Part shown: positions 25,338-33,572 of the stretch, piece after piece
Numbering within the stretch: the first letter of the stretch is position 1
Layout of the letters: every line of letters begins with the position of its first letter
Source of the DNA: Novosphingobium sp.
GTDB taxonomy: Bacteria > Pseudomonadota > Alphaproteobacteria > Sphingomonadales > Sphingomonadaceae
DNA length: 64,000 bases
NCBI GenBank assembly: GCA_024236215.1
Contig: JACKKX010000001.1
Span: forward strand, 671,501-735,500
Direction of reading: 5' to 3'
The notes under the pieces: generated by a model
Databases searched by the model: none
The model's input: the letters and a program-made list of their open reading frames with translations, nothing else
Told to the model about the DNA's origin: nothing
Translations under genes and position numbers: made by a program

Positions 25338-26096
25338 ATGGCTACCGCAGCCCAAACCACAACATCCGCGCGCAGCGAGGAGCGGTTCTTCTTCACCCTG
25401 GCCTGCACGATGGCAGCGATCATCGTCGCGGGCTTTTCCGTCAATCTTGCCGCCGGGCGCTCAACCTTCGCCGTTCCGCCGATCTACCATGTCCACGCCG
25501 CCGTGTTCTTCAGCTGGATCGGCCTGTTCGTGACCCAGACCTGGCTGGTTGCCAGCGGCAACGTGGCCCTGCACCGCCGCCTGGGCTGGAGCTCTGCGAT
25601 CCTCGTGCCAGTAATGGTCGGCCTGGGCATGGCGATCATGCTCGTTTCGCTGCGCCGCAATGGCGGCCCATTTTTCTTCGACGCCAACGAGTTCCTGATC
25701 AGCAACCCGATCGGGCTGCTGACCTTCGCCGGTCTGGTCATGGCAGCGGTGCGGATGCGCCGCCGCACCGATTGGCACCGGCGGCTGATGATCGGCGCGA
25801 TGGCCTCGCTGATGGGCCCAGGTTTTGGCCGGTTGCTGCCAACGCCGCTGCTGGTTCCCTGGGCATGGGAGATCACCAACACCGTCGGCATGGTCTTCAT
25901 TCTTGCCGGAATGCTCCGCGACAAGCGGCACCTCGGCCGGGTCCACCCCGCGTGGTTCGTGGGCCTTGCCGCCGGGATCGGCTGGGTGGCACTGGGCGAA
26001 TTGTTGGCCTATCAGCCCTGGGCGATCGAGCTGACCAAGTCGGTACTGGCGGGCCACCCGGGCGCGGCGCGGCCAATGCAGACATACCTGCCTTGA
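25338..26096 (+). CDS. Uncharacterised polytopic membrane protein
   Basis: A 252-residue protein with about seven hydrophobic segments. His residues sit at helix ends (YHVHAAVFFSWIGLF, ALHRRLGW, DWHRRLMIG), a pattern seen in DUF2306-like and haem-associated small membrane proteins. The HRRLGW and WHRRLM pair may indicate an internal repeat. I do not recognise a specific family. The ATG at 25338 follows GGGGAGAG. It is flanked by MBL and nadA genes in the same direction, with no clear functional link. Confidence 0.7.
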   Translation: MATAAQTTTSARSEERFFFTLACTMAAIIVAGFSVNLAAGRSTFAVPPIYHVHAAVFFSWIGLFVTQTWLVASGNVALHRRLGWSSAILVPVMVGLGMAIMLVSLRRNGGPFFFDANEFLISNPIGLLTFAGLVMAAVRMRRRTDWHRRLMIGAMASLMGPGFGRLLPTPLLVPWAWEITNTVGMVFILAGMLRDKRHLGRVHPAWFVGLAAGIGWVALGELLAYQPWAIELTKSVLAGHPGAARPMQTYLP

Positions 26097-26149
26097 TTCG
26101 CCGGTCCTGACAGGCCATCTGGGGCGCCTGCGCAAAACGAGGTGCCACG

Positions 26150-27136
26150 ATGACCGTTCAGCCCGCCACCCTTTCCGGCCTTGACCTGCGCGCCGAGATC
26201 GACCGGCTGCGCAAGGAGCGCAACGCGATAATCCTGGCGCACTACTACCAGTCGGCCGAAATCCAGGACCTGGCGGACTACATCGGCGACAGCCTCGAGC
26301 TGTCGAAAAAAGCCGCCGCGACCGAGGCCGAGGTGATCGTGTTCTGCGGGGTCAAATTCATGGCCGAAACCGCCAAGACCCTCGCGCCCGAAAAGATCGT
26401 GGTGCTGCCCGATCTCAACGCGGGGTGCAGCCTTGAAGATGCCTGCCCGCCCGAAAAATTCAGAGCCTTCCGCGAGGCACACCCCGATCACATCGCGCTG
26501 ACCTACATCAACTGCTCGACCGAGGTGAAGGCGCTCTCCGACGTGATCGTCACTTCCTCCAGCGCGGAGACGATCCTCGCCCAGATTCCGCCCGAGCAGA
26601 AAATCATCTTCGGCCCCGACCGGCACCTTGGCGGCTACCTCAGCCGCAAGTTCAACCGCGAGATGCTGCTCTGGCCCGGCGTGTGCATCGTCCACGAGGC
26701 CTTCAGCGAAACCGAGCTTCTGAAGCTCAAGGCGCAGCACCCGGGCGCACCGGTGGCGGCGCACCCCGAATGCCCGCCCAGCATCATCGACCATGCCGAC
26801 TATGTCGGATCGACCAGTGGGATCCTGGGTTTCGCCAAGTCCTTCCCCGGCGACACGCTGATCGTCGCCACCGAGCCCCACATCATCCACCAGATGGAAA
26901 AGGCGCTGCCCGGCAAGACCTTCATCGGCGCTCCCGGCGCCGACGGCCAGTGCAGCTGCAATATCTGCCCCTACATGGCGCTCAACACCCTGGAAAAACT
27001 CTACCTCACCCTGCGCGACCTCAAGCCCCGGATCGAGATCGAGGAAGGCCTGCGGCTGCGGGCGAAACAAAGCCTCGACAAGATGCTGGAAATGGCCAGC
27101 GCGAGCGTCGGCAAGGGGGATCTGGGGGGGCGGTGA
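26150..27136 (+). CDS. nadA: Quinolinate synthase A
   Basis: A 328-residue [4Fe-4S] enzyme. It condenses iminoaspartate with dihydroxyacetone phosphate to quinolinate in de novo NAD synthesis. Family blocks are intact: ILAHYYQSAEIQDLADYIGDS, the cluster cysteines in LNAGCSLEDAC, HPECPPS and CSCNICPYM, and the substrate Ser/Thr region GSTSGILGF. nadB and nadC are not nearby. The ATG at 26150 has AGGTG upstream. Gene end and the convergent DUF885 gene are 9 bp apart. Confidence 0.95.
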   Translation: MTVQPATLSGLDLRAEIDRLRKERNAIILAHYYQSAEIQDLADYIGDSLELSKKAAATEAEVIVFCGVKFMAETAKTLAPEKIVVLPDLNAGCSLEDACPPEKFRAFREAHPDHIALTYINCSTEVKALSDVIVTSSSAETILAQIPPEQKIIFGPDRHLGGYLSRKFNREMLLWPGVCIVHEAFSETELLKLKAQHPGAPVAAHPECPPSIIDHADYVGSTSGILGFAKSFPGDTLIVATEPHIIHQMEKALPGKTFIGAPGADGQCSCNICPYMALNTLEKLYLTLRDLKPRIEIEEGLRLRAKQSLDKMLEMASASVGKGDLGGR

Positions 27137-27145
27137 TCCGCCAAG

Positions 27146-28945
27146 CTACTCCACCGGCAGCCCGAGCATCAGCGCCCGGACATATTTCACCGGCGGGGAG
27201 CCGTGGGCCAGCACCGCGTCGTTGTAGCGGCGCAGGGTGAAGTCCTTGCCCCAGCGCTGCTTCGCTTCCTCGCGCAGGGCCTGGTGCTCGCTATAGCCGG
27301 TGAAATAGCTCAGCAATTGCACCGACGAGAGGCTGGCGCGGACCCATTTGCCGGCCGCCTCGCGCTCCTGCTGGAAGGCGCCGTTCATCATCAGGTCCAT
27401 CGCCGTCTCGCGGCTCATCCCCTCGGTCTGGATGCCGATGTCGAGCAGGGTGTTGGTGATCGAGCGCAGCCGCATCTTGAGCACGGTGAGCTGAAACAGT
27501 GGATCGCCGCCAAGGTATCCCTGGTCCTTCATCACCCCTTCGGCATAGACCGCCCAGCCCTCGACAAACGGCCCCGACCAGAGCAGCGCGCGCAGGGTAT
27601 CGTCGGTGCGGTTCGAGTGATCGAGCTGGAGGTAGTGCCCCGGCATCGCTTCATGGATCGACAGATCGTGGATCATGTAATCGTTGTATTCCGACAGGAA
27701 GCTTTCCGCCTGCGCGTCGCTCCATTCGTCGGGGATCGGGCTGACCGCGTAGAAATTGTCCTGCCCGCGCTCGAGCGGTCCGGGCGGATCGTTGTAGGCC
27801 ACCGCATTACCCTGCTGGAACTTGGGCATGGTGATCACCTTCACCGGCCCGTCCGCCATGCGGATGAAGCCCTTTTCCCGTACGAAGGCGGTTGCCTCGG
27901 CCAGGGTCTCGCGGGCGCGCTGCTCCAGCTCGGCGCGCGGCGGATGCTTGGCATAGGAGAGTTTGAGCGCGGCCTCGATCGCCGCTTGCTGCTGGGCCGG
28001 GGTGGGATCTTGTGGCAGCACGGGCGCATCGGTGCGACCGGCTAGCACCCTGCGCGAGAGCGCGTACATCTCGGCCCGGGTCTCGGCCTTGGCCTTGAGC
28101 GCGCGGGCCTTGAGCTCGGGCCGGGTCAGATCGCTCATCAGCGCGAACTTCATCTTCTGGTCATAGAGCTTCGCGCCGAGCCGGAATTCGCCCTTGGCCT
28201 GGGGCACCAGCACGGTGTCGAGCCACTTCTGCTGCTCGGTAACGGCGGCCTTGAGCCCGGCCAGCGCCGCATCGAAGCGTGCCCGGTCTGCCGGGGCGAG
28301 AACATCGGCGTGAGGGGCGAGCATCCCCTCGGCAATCTCGACGATCCCGGCATTCTGGCGGGCGACGGTCTGGGCATGGACCGGGGGCACGCGTGCGGGG
28401 ATCAGCTGCGCCCGGCTGGCCTTGAGGAAAGCGGGCAGCGCCTCCATCCGCGCGGTCGCGGCCTTCAGCCGCACGTCCCACGGCGCGAAATCGCGCGCGG
28501 CCAGGCCATAGAGCGATCCGGCGGCGATATCGTTGTAGATCTGCGGGTTCCAGGCCCAGTCCCGAAGCGCCAGATCGGACCACAACCGATAGCGCAGCTC
28601 GTTGACCAGCATTGCGTAGTCGACCTGGTTGTCACGGCTGAGCCGGGCCGGATCGATCGTCCCAAGCCGGGCGAGCAGGCTCTGCCATTCGCGCTGGCGC
28701 GCCGCGCGGCCGGTGGCGGTTATGTCGGGCAGCTTGTCATCGTAGCGATGCTCGCCCAGCACCGTGGCATCGACCGGCGAGAGGCGGGTGAGCGAGGCGA
28801 TGAAGCGATCGCCCAGCGCCTTGAAGGCAAGATCGGCCTGCATCGCCGGCTGAAGCGCCGCGGGCGTCTGCTTCGCCTCTCCGGGCAGGGCGGTAAAGAC
28901 CAGCGCTGCCAGGGGCAGTGCGGCAAGGAATGGACGGATTTTCAT
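27146..28945 (-). CDS. DUF885-family exported metallopeptidase-like protein
   Basis: A 599-residue protein with a signal peptide (about 1-24: LPLAALVFTALPGEA) and a long all-helical body. The DUF885 signature HEAMPGHYLQL, an HExxxxH metal-binding element, is near residue 430. Sphingomonads carry several such periplasmic proteins, and they are presumed zinc carboxypeptidases or related hydrolases. Substrate and role are not known. GGGAG precedes the ATG at 28945 at slightly long spacing. Confidence 0.85.
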   Translation of the reverse strand: MKIRPFLAALPLAALVFTALPGEAKQTPAALQPAMQADLAFKALGDRFIASLTRLSPVDATVLGEHRYDDKLPDITATGRAARQREWQSLLARLGTIDPARLSRDNQVDYAMLVNELRYRLWSDLALRDWAWNPQIYNDIAAGSLYGLAARDFAPWDVRLKAATARMEALPAFLKASRAQLIPARVPPVHAQTVARQNAGIVEIAEGMLAPHADVLAPADRARFDAALAGLKAAVTEQQKWLDTVLVPQAKGEFRLGAKLYDQKMKFALMSDLTRPELKARALKAKAETRAEMYALSRRVLAGRTDAPVLPQDPTPAQQQAAIEAALKLSYAKHPPRAELEQRARETLAEATAFVREKGFIRMADGPVKVITMPKFQQGNAVAYNDPPGPLERGQDNFYAVSPIPDEWSDAQAESFLSEYNDYMIHDLSIHEAMPGHYLQLDHSNRTDDTLRALLWSGPFVEGWAVYAEGVMKDQGYLGGDPLFQLTVLKMRLRSITNTLLDIGIQTEGMSRETAMDLMMNGAFQQEREAAGKWVRASLSSVQLLSYFTGYSEHQALREEAKQRWGKDFTLRRYNDAVLAHGSPPVKYVRALMLGLPVE

Positions 28946-28996
28946 GCGGGGGTTCTCCCGGCTGGAGCGGCGGTATGGCCGCAGGCTAGCCCAGCA

Positions 28997-29893
28997 TCAA
29001 TCCTGCGTCGAGCGGGCCAGCGCCAGCCCGGCGGCGACCAGCCCCATGCCGAGAAAATCGAACGGCGCCAGCGTCTCGCCAAAGGCCAGCCACCCCGCCG
29101 CAACCGAGATCGCCGGCTGGGTCAGCAGGGCAAGGCCGAAAACCAGCGAGGAAAAGTGGCGCAGCGCGAAGATCAGCAGCCCCTGCCCGACGATCTGGCT
29201 GAACATCGCCAATGCGATCACCGGCCACCAGGTCTGCGGCCAGAACGGCTCGCCCAGCAGCAAAGCGATTGCCAGCAGCACGGGCATGCCCGCCACGCTC
29301 GACCAGGCGACCAGCGCCCAGTTGCCCAGGCTGGCGCGCGGCTTTTGCAGCAGGATGATGTATCCGGCGTAGAGCAGCCCGGCGGCGAGGCAGAACAGAT
29401 CGCCCAGCAGCGTTGCCTTGCCGATTTCGAGGCTGCGGCCCATCAGCACGGCGGCACCGAGGATCGCCAGCGTGAACGCCAGCCATTCGTTGCGGCGCGG
29501 CGCGCGGTGCAGCGCCCACAGTCCCCAGGCCATCACGATCAGGCTGCCCGAATTGCCGAACAGCGAGGCGTTGCCCAGCCGGGTCAGCCCGATCCCCAGA
29601 TGCCAGGCACCCAGATCGAGCGCGAAGAACACCCCCGCGCCCAGGATCGCCAGCCACACCGCCGGGCGATAGCCGGTCAGCTTCTGCCGGTTGCCCAGTG
29701 CCAGCAGGGCAAGCAGCGGCACCGCCAGCGCCAGCCGCCAGAACGCGGCCGAAACCGGCCCGCTATCGGCCAGCCGCACGAAATAGGGGCCCAGCGCCAG
29801 CGCGGCATTGCCGCCCAGAAGCGCGGCAAAATGCCAGGCGTTCCAGCCCCGCCCGCCGTCTGCACTCTCCCCCGTTGCAATGCCCATGGCCAT
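28997..29893 (-). CDS. EamA/DMT-superfamily transporter
   Basis: A 298-residue protein with ten hydrophobic segments arranged as two EamA repeats. The first runs from about 20 to 150 (NAALALGPYFVRLADSGPVS); the second starts near 160 and ends with a loop-helix ALLTQPAISVAAGWLAFGE that matches the DMT C-terminal signature. These transporters export amino acids, nucleotides or other metabolites; the substrate is not readable. Start at ATG 29893 or the second ATG two codons on. It is divergent from the OYE gene. Confidence 0.82.
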   Translation of the reverse strand: MAMGIATGESADGGRGWNAWHFAALLGGNAALALGPYFVRLADSGPVSAAFWRLALAVPLLALLALGNRQKLTGYRPAVWLAILGAGVFFALDLGAWHLGIGLTRLGNASLFGNSGSLIVMAWGLWALHRAPRRNEWLAFTLAILGAAVLMGRSLEIGKATLLGDLFCLAAGLLYAGYIILLQKPRASLGNWALVAWSSVAGMPVLLAIALLLGEPFWPQTWWPVIALAMFSQIVGQGLLIFALRHFSSLVFGLALLTQPAISVAAGWLAFGETLAPFDFLGMGLVAAGLALARSTQD

Positions 29894-29942
29894 GCCTTAG
29901 CGACCGCAAACGGATTGCAAAACGAAATCGACGGAGGATGCC

Positions 29943-31034
29943 TTGCACGAAGCGCTTTTCACCCCGGTGCGCCTGGGCGCGATCGAGGCGCCCAACCGGA
30001 TCCTGATGGCGCCGCTCACGCGCGGCCGCGCCGACCCCGGCGCGATGCCCAATGCGCGGATCGCCGAATACTATCGCCAGCGCGCCTCGGCCGGGCTGAT
30101 TATCTCCGAGGCGACCCCGATCAGCGTCGAGGGCTATGGCTGGCACGCCGCCCCGGCAATCTACAGCGACGAACAGGCCGAAGCCTGGAAGCCGGTGACC
30201 GAGGCGGTCCACCAGGCCGGCGGACGGATCGTGCTGCAACTCTGGCACATGGGACGGATCGTCCACTCCGACTATCTGGGCGGGCAGCCGCCGGTCTCGG
30301 CCTCGGCCACCACCGCGCCGGATCATGCCCACACTCCCACCGGGCGCCAGCCGCACGTCCAGGCCCGCGCCGCAACCCTCGACGATATCAGCCGGATCGT
30401 CGACGATTACGGCAAGGCCGCCGCGCGCGCCCGCGCCGCCGGGTTCGATGGGGTCCAGCTCCACGGTGCCAACGGTTACCTGATCGACCAGTTCCTGCGC
30501 GCCAGCACCAACCTGCGCGACGATGACTATGGCGGCCCGGTCGAGAACCGCACCCGGCTGATGCGCGAGGTGCTCGAACGGCTGATCGCGGTGTGGGATG
30601 CGGGCCACGTCTCGATCCGGCTTTCCCCCAACGGCGATACCCAGGGCTGCGACGATCCCGATCCCGCCAGCCTGTTCGGCCACGCCGCCAAGGTTTGCGA
30701 GGAGCTGGGGATCGGCTTCGTCGAGCTGCGCCAGCCCGGCCCCGAGGGCACTTTCGGCCGCACCGATGTGCCCAAGCAGGACGCGGTGATCCGCGCCGCC
30801 TACAAGGGGGCGCTGGTGCTCAACAGCGATTACACCGCTGAAGCGGCCGAAGCCGATGTGGTTTCGGGCCGGTGCGATGCGGTCAGCTTTGGCCGACCGT
30901 TCATTTCCAATCCCGATCTGCCCTGGCGGATCCGCAATGGCGTGGAATGGGCACCCAACGTTAACGTCCCGCAAAGCTGGTATCTGCCAGGAGAGGCGGG
31001 TTACATCGACTACCCGGCGCTGCAGCCGGGATAA
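29943..31034 (+). CDS. Alkene reductase, Old Yellow Enzyme family (NemA-like)
   Basis: A 363-residue FMN barrel enzyme that reduces activated C=C bonds, or nitro compounds, with NAD(P)H. Conserved blocks: the FMN-binding APLTRGRADP, the LQLWHMGRIVH region, and the substrate-binding His/Asn pair in LHGANGYLIDQFLR near residue 180. The phosphate-binding SFGRPFISNPDLP follows near residue 320. The start is TTG at 29943, with GGAGG 5 nt upstream and no in-frame ATG near. It is followed 16 nt later by the CoA-ester lyase gene, so the two may be cotranscribed. Confidence 0.9.
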   Translation: MHEALFTPVRLGAIEAPNRILMAPLTRGRADPGAMPNARIAEYYRQRASAGLIISEATPISVEGYGWHAAPAIYSDEQAEAWKPVTEAVHQAGGRIVLQLWHMGRIVHSDYLGGQPPVSASATTAPDHAHTPTGRQPHVQARAATLDDISRIVDDYGKAAARARAAGFDGVQLHGANGYLIDQFLRASTNLRDDDYGGPVENRTRLMREVLERLIAVWDAGHVSIRLSPNGDTQGCDDPDPASLFGHAAKVCEELGIGFVELRQPGPEGTFGRTDVPKQDAVIRAAYKGALVLNSDYTAEAAEADVVSGRCDAVSFGRPFISNPDLPWRIRNGVEWAPNVNVPQSWYLPGEAGYIDYPALQPG

Positions 31035-31050
31035 CAAGGGGTTCGCGAAG

Positions 31051-31935
31051 ATGGCAGTGCGTTCGTGGCTGTTCATTCCGGGCGACAGCGAGAAGAAGCT
31101 GTCCAAGGCGGTCGGCACCGGTGCCGACGTGGTGATCCTCGATCTTGAGGATTCGGTCGCCCACGAGAACAAGGCCCAGGCCCGCCAGCTGACCCGCGAA
31201 TGGCTGAGCGCGCACCGTCAGGTGGTGACCGAGGGCAAGAAGCTCGGCCGCTGGGTGCGGATCAACGCGCTCGACAGCCGGATGTGGCGCGATGATCTGG
31301 TCGCGGTGCTGCCCGGCGCGCCCGATGGGATCATGCTGCCCAAATCGGCCGGACCCGAAGCGGTCCAGCAGCTTGCCGCAGAACTTTACGAACTGGAGCA
31401 GCGCAGCGGGGTGGCCGCGGGGGCCACAAAGATTCTTCCGCTGGTCAGCGAGACCGCTGCGGCGGCGATCGCCATTCCTGCCTATGCCAATGCCTCGCTG
31501 CCGCGCCTCGCCGGGCTGACCTGGGGCGCCGAAGACCTGTCCGCCGCGATCGGCGCCAGCCGCAAGCGCGACAAGGCCGGGGCCTGGACCGACACTTTCC
31601 GCTTCGTGCGCAGCCAAACGCTGCTCACCGCCCATGCCAAGGGCGTGATGGCAATCGACACGCTGCACGCCGATTTCGCCGATGCCAAGGGCCTCAAGAA
31701 GGCCGCCGAGGAAGCCCGCGCCGATGGCTTTGCGGGCATGCTGGCGATTCACCCCGCGCAGGTCGAGGTGATCAACAAGGCCTTCACCCCCAGCGAAGAG
31801 GAACTGGCCGAGGCCCGCGCCATCGTCGAGGCGTTCGGCGCCAACCCCGGCTCGGGCGCCCTGCAGATCGACCGGCGGATGATCGACCGCCCGCACCTCA
31901 AGCTGGCGAAGCGGATCCTCGGGATCGAGGACTAG
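31051..31935 (+). CDS. HpcH/HpaI aldolase / citrate lyase-like CoA ester lyase
   Basis: A 294-residue TIM-barrel enzyme of the CitE-like family. It starts SWLFIPGDSEKKLSKAV, with the metal/acyl-binding DLEDSVA near residue 35, the Arg in WVRINALDS, and the acidic LTWGAEDLSAAIG region. Related enzymes cleave malyl-CoA, citramalyl-CoA or (3S)-malyl-type esters. Which substrate is used here cannot be told. It probably shares a transcript with the upstream OYE. The ATG at 31051 has GCGAAG before it, a weak site. Confidence 0.85.
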   Translation: MAVRSWLFIPGDSEKKLSKAVGTGADVVILDLEDSVAHENKAQARQLTREWLSAHRQVVTEGKKLGRWVRINALDSRMWRDDLVAVLPGAPDGIMLPKSAGPEAVQQLAAELYELEQRSGVAAGATKILPLVSETAAAAIAIPAYANASLPRLAGLTWGAEDLSAAIGASRKRDKAGAWTDTFRFVRSQTLLTAHAKGVMAIDTLHADFADAKGLKKAAEEARADGFAGMLAIHPAQVEVINKAFTPSEEELAEARAIVEAFGANPGSGALQIDRRMIDRPHLKLAKRILGIED

Positions 31936-31941
31936 GCGCGA

Positions 31942-32652
31942 TCAACCCGTCTTGCCGAGCGCGGCAAAGGTTTCCACCGCGTCGGCGGCCAGGCGGGTAA
32001 AACCATAACCCCTGAACTTGCCGACCGAGTGTTCGGTGGCGGTGCGATCGTAGGTGGTGGTGGCATCCTCCACCAACCTGACCCGGTACCCCAGATCGAG
32101 CGCCTGACGCACCGTCGTTTCGACGCATTCGTCGGCCACGAAGCCGCAGATATAGAGATGCTCGATCCCCATGTTGCGCAGGGTGAAATCGAGCGCGGTG
32201 CCGGTGAATGCGCCGCTGGCGGTCTTGGTTATCGCGATCTCGCCCGGAGCCGGGGCGGTAGCGGCAAGGAAGGCCGTGCCCTCGGTGCCTGGGGCAAAGC
32301 ACCAGCCAAGGCGCCGATGCAGCGCGCCGGTATCGCGCCCGTCGCCGGCCATGGCCTGGATCTTGACGTGAATTGGCACGATCCCCGCCGCCCGCGCGGC
32401 AGCCAGCACCTTCTGGCAATTGGCCACTGCAGAATGGAACCGCTCCGAATAATCCGCCAGCGCGGCATGGACCTCGGCTTCGGGCATCCCCGCGTCGATC
32501 GCGGCGGCGGCGAAGTGGTCGGGCGCGGCAAGCTCCTGGATATCGATCAGCAGCAGCGCGGTATCCTCGCGCCGGGGCTCGGGCACCGGCAGGGCATCGC
32601 GGTAGGATGCGCCAAGGACATCAAACAGGGTGAGCGGCGATGCTGCGGTCAT
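31942..32652 (-). CDS. Isochorismatase-family cysteine hydrolase
   Basis: A 236-residue alpha/beta hydrolase with the family catalytic triad visible: Asp in LLLIDIQE near residue 36, Lys in ITKTASGAFTGTAL, and Cys in GFVADECVETTVRQALDLG near residue 173. Members hydrolyse isochorismate, nicotinamide or N-carbamoyl compounds; no nicotinamidase-specific metal site is obvious. The ATG at 32652 follows the TetR stop by one base, with AGGAG upstream, so the pair is an operon. The TetR gene and palindrome upstream likely control it. Confidence 0.83.
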   Translation of the reverse strand: MTAASPLTLFDVLGASYRDALPVPEPRREDTALLLIDIQELAAPDHFAAAAIDAGMPEAEVHAALADYSERFHSAVANCQKVLAAARAAGIVPIHVKIQAMAGDGRDTGALHRRLGWCFAPGTEGTAFLAATAPAPGEIAITKTASGAFTGTALDFTLRNMGIEHLYICGFVADECVETTVRQALDLGYRVRLVEDATTTYDRTATEHSVGKFRGYGFTRLAADAVETFAALGKTG

Positions 32653-32653
32653 C

Positions 32654-33385
32654 TCAATCTCCTGGGTCGAGCACGTCGGGAATGGGCGGAACGGCAAGGA
32701 ACGGATTGGTGCCCTGCTCCTCAAGCAGGCGGTGCCCGGCGGGGGTCATCAAGCCGGCAAAGCTCAGGCAATAGACCTGCCCGGCAAGCTCGGGATCGTC
32801 ATGGATCGTCGGCGCGACGAACTCCATCTGCTGGGCAATGTAGAGGTGCGCCAGCCCGAAAGCCGCCGTCTGCAAGGTGGCCATCGCCAGCTCGAGGCCG
32901 ACCGGGCGAAACAGGCCCTGCTCGAAGCAGGCCTCGACCAGACCGCCGAATACCGTGAGCGTCTCGTCGCGCTGGGCCTGGTAACGCGGCGACGAAAGGA
33001 TCTCCGCCGTCTCGAAAGTCTTCATCAGCAGGAAGTAACCGGGATAGAGCTGCGAAAACCGGACGTAGGCAATGCCGATCGCCAGCAGTCCGTGGAGCGG
33101 TGAGGGCCTTGCCAGCGCCAGCGCGCGGTCCCGAAACTGCTTTTGCAGATCGTAGCCCGCAATCGCGACCTCGACCAGCAGGTGCTGCTTGCTTTCGAAA
33201 TGCTTGTAGATCGCCGGCTGCGAGGTGCCGACCCGCTCGGCCACGTCGCGCAGCTGGATGTTGGGGGTCCGCTGCTCGCCGATCAGCGCGGCGACTGCGC
33301 CGATGATCGAATTGCGCAGATCGCCGTGGTGATAGGCGCGCTTCTTTCTGACTTCGCCCGCAACCGCGAGCTCGGCTTCGAGCAT
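32654..33385 (-). CDS. TetR-family transcriptional regulator
   Basis: A 243-residue regulator. The helix-turn-helix (about 18-65) reads YHHGDLRNSIIGAVAAL followed by IQLRDVAERVGTSQPAIYKHF, close to the TetR consensus. The C-terminal domain is helical, with several aromatic residues for ligand binding. The ATG at 33385 has GAGGGG about 8 nt upstream; an in-frame extension to 33469 has no such site. The perfect palindrome at 33473-33493 in the divergent promoter is a good operator candidate. The likely targets are its own operon with the isochorismatase gene and the TonB receptor. Confidence 0.87.
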   Translation of the reverse strand: MLEAELAVAGEVRKKRAYHHGDLRNSIIGAVAALIGEQRTPNIQLRDVAERVGTSQPAIYKHFESKQHLLVEVAIAGYDLQKQFRDRALALARPSPLHGLLAIGIAYVRFSQLYPGYFLLMKTFETAEILSSPRYQAQRDETLTVFGGLVEACFEQGLFRPVGLELAMATLQTAAFGLAHLYIAQQMEFVAPTIHDDPELAGQVYCLSFAGLMTPAGHRLLEEQGTNPFLAVPPIPDVLDPGD

Positions 33386-33472
33386 GATCTTGCCCCTCGG
33401 GTCGGCAGGGTTCGGCCCGTGCCGGAACCTGCGAGCTGCCTGTCTAGGCAAGCCGGGGCCGATTGACAACCA

Positions 33473-33493
33473 AAAGTTAATCGGATTAACTTT
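33473..33493. promoter_or_regulatory. Perfect 21-bp palindrome, candidate TetR operator
   Basis: AAAGTTAATC-G-GATTAACTTT is exactly symmetric around a central G. It lies between the divergent TetR gene (start 33385) and the TonB-dependent receptor (start 33573), 79 bp before the receptor's start codon. Size, symmetry and the divergent TetR gene make it a strong operator candidate. Confidence 0.75.
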
Positions 33494-33572
33494 GACTCTT
33501 GCCGCGATGAGTCGGTCATGCGGGATCGCCGGTTCCGCCCGCTCGCCACGGATCGTCTATGGGGGATCAGGG

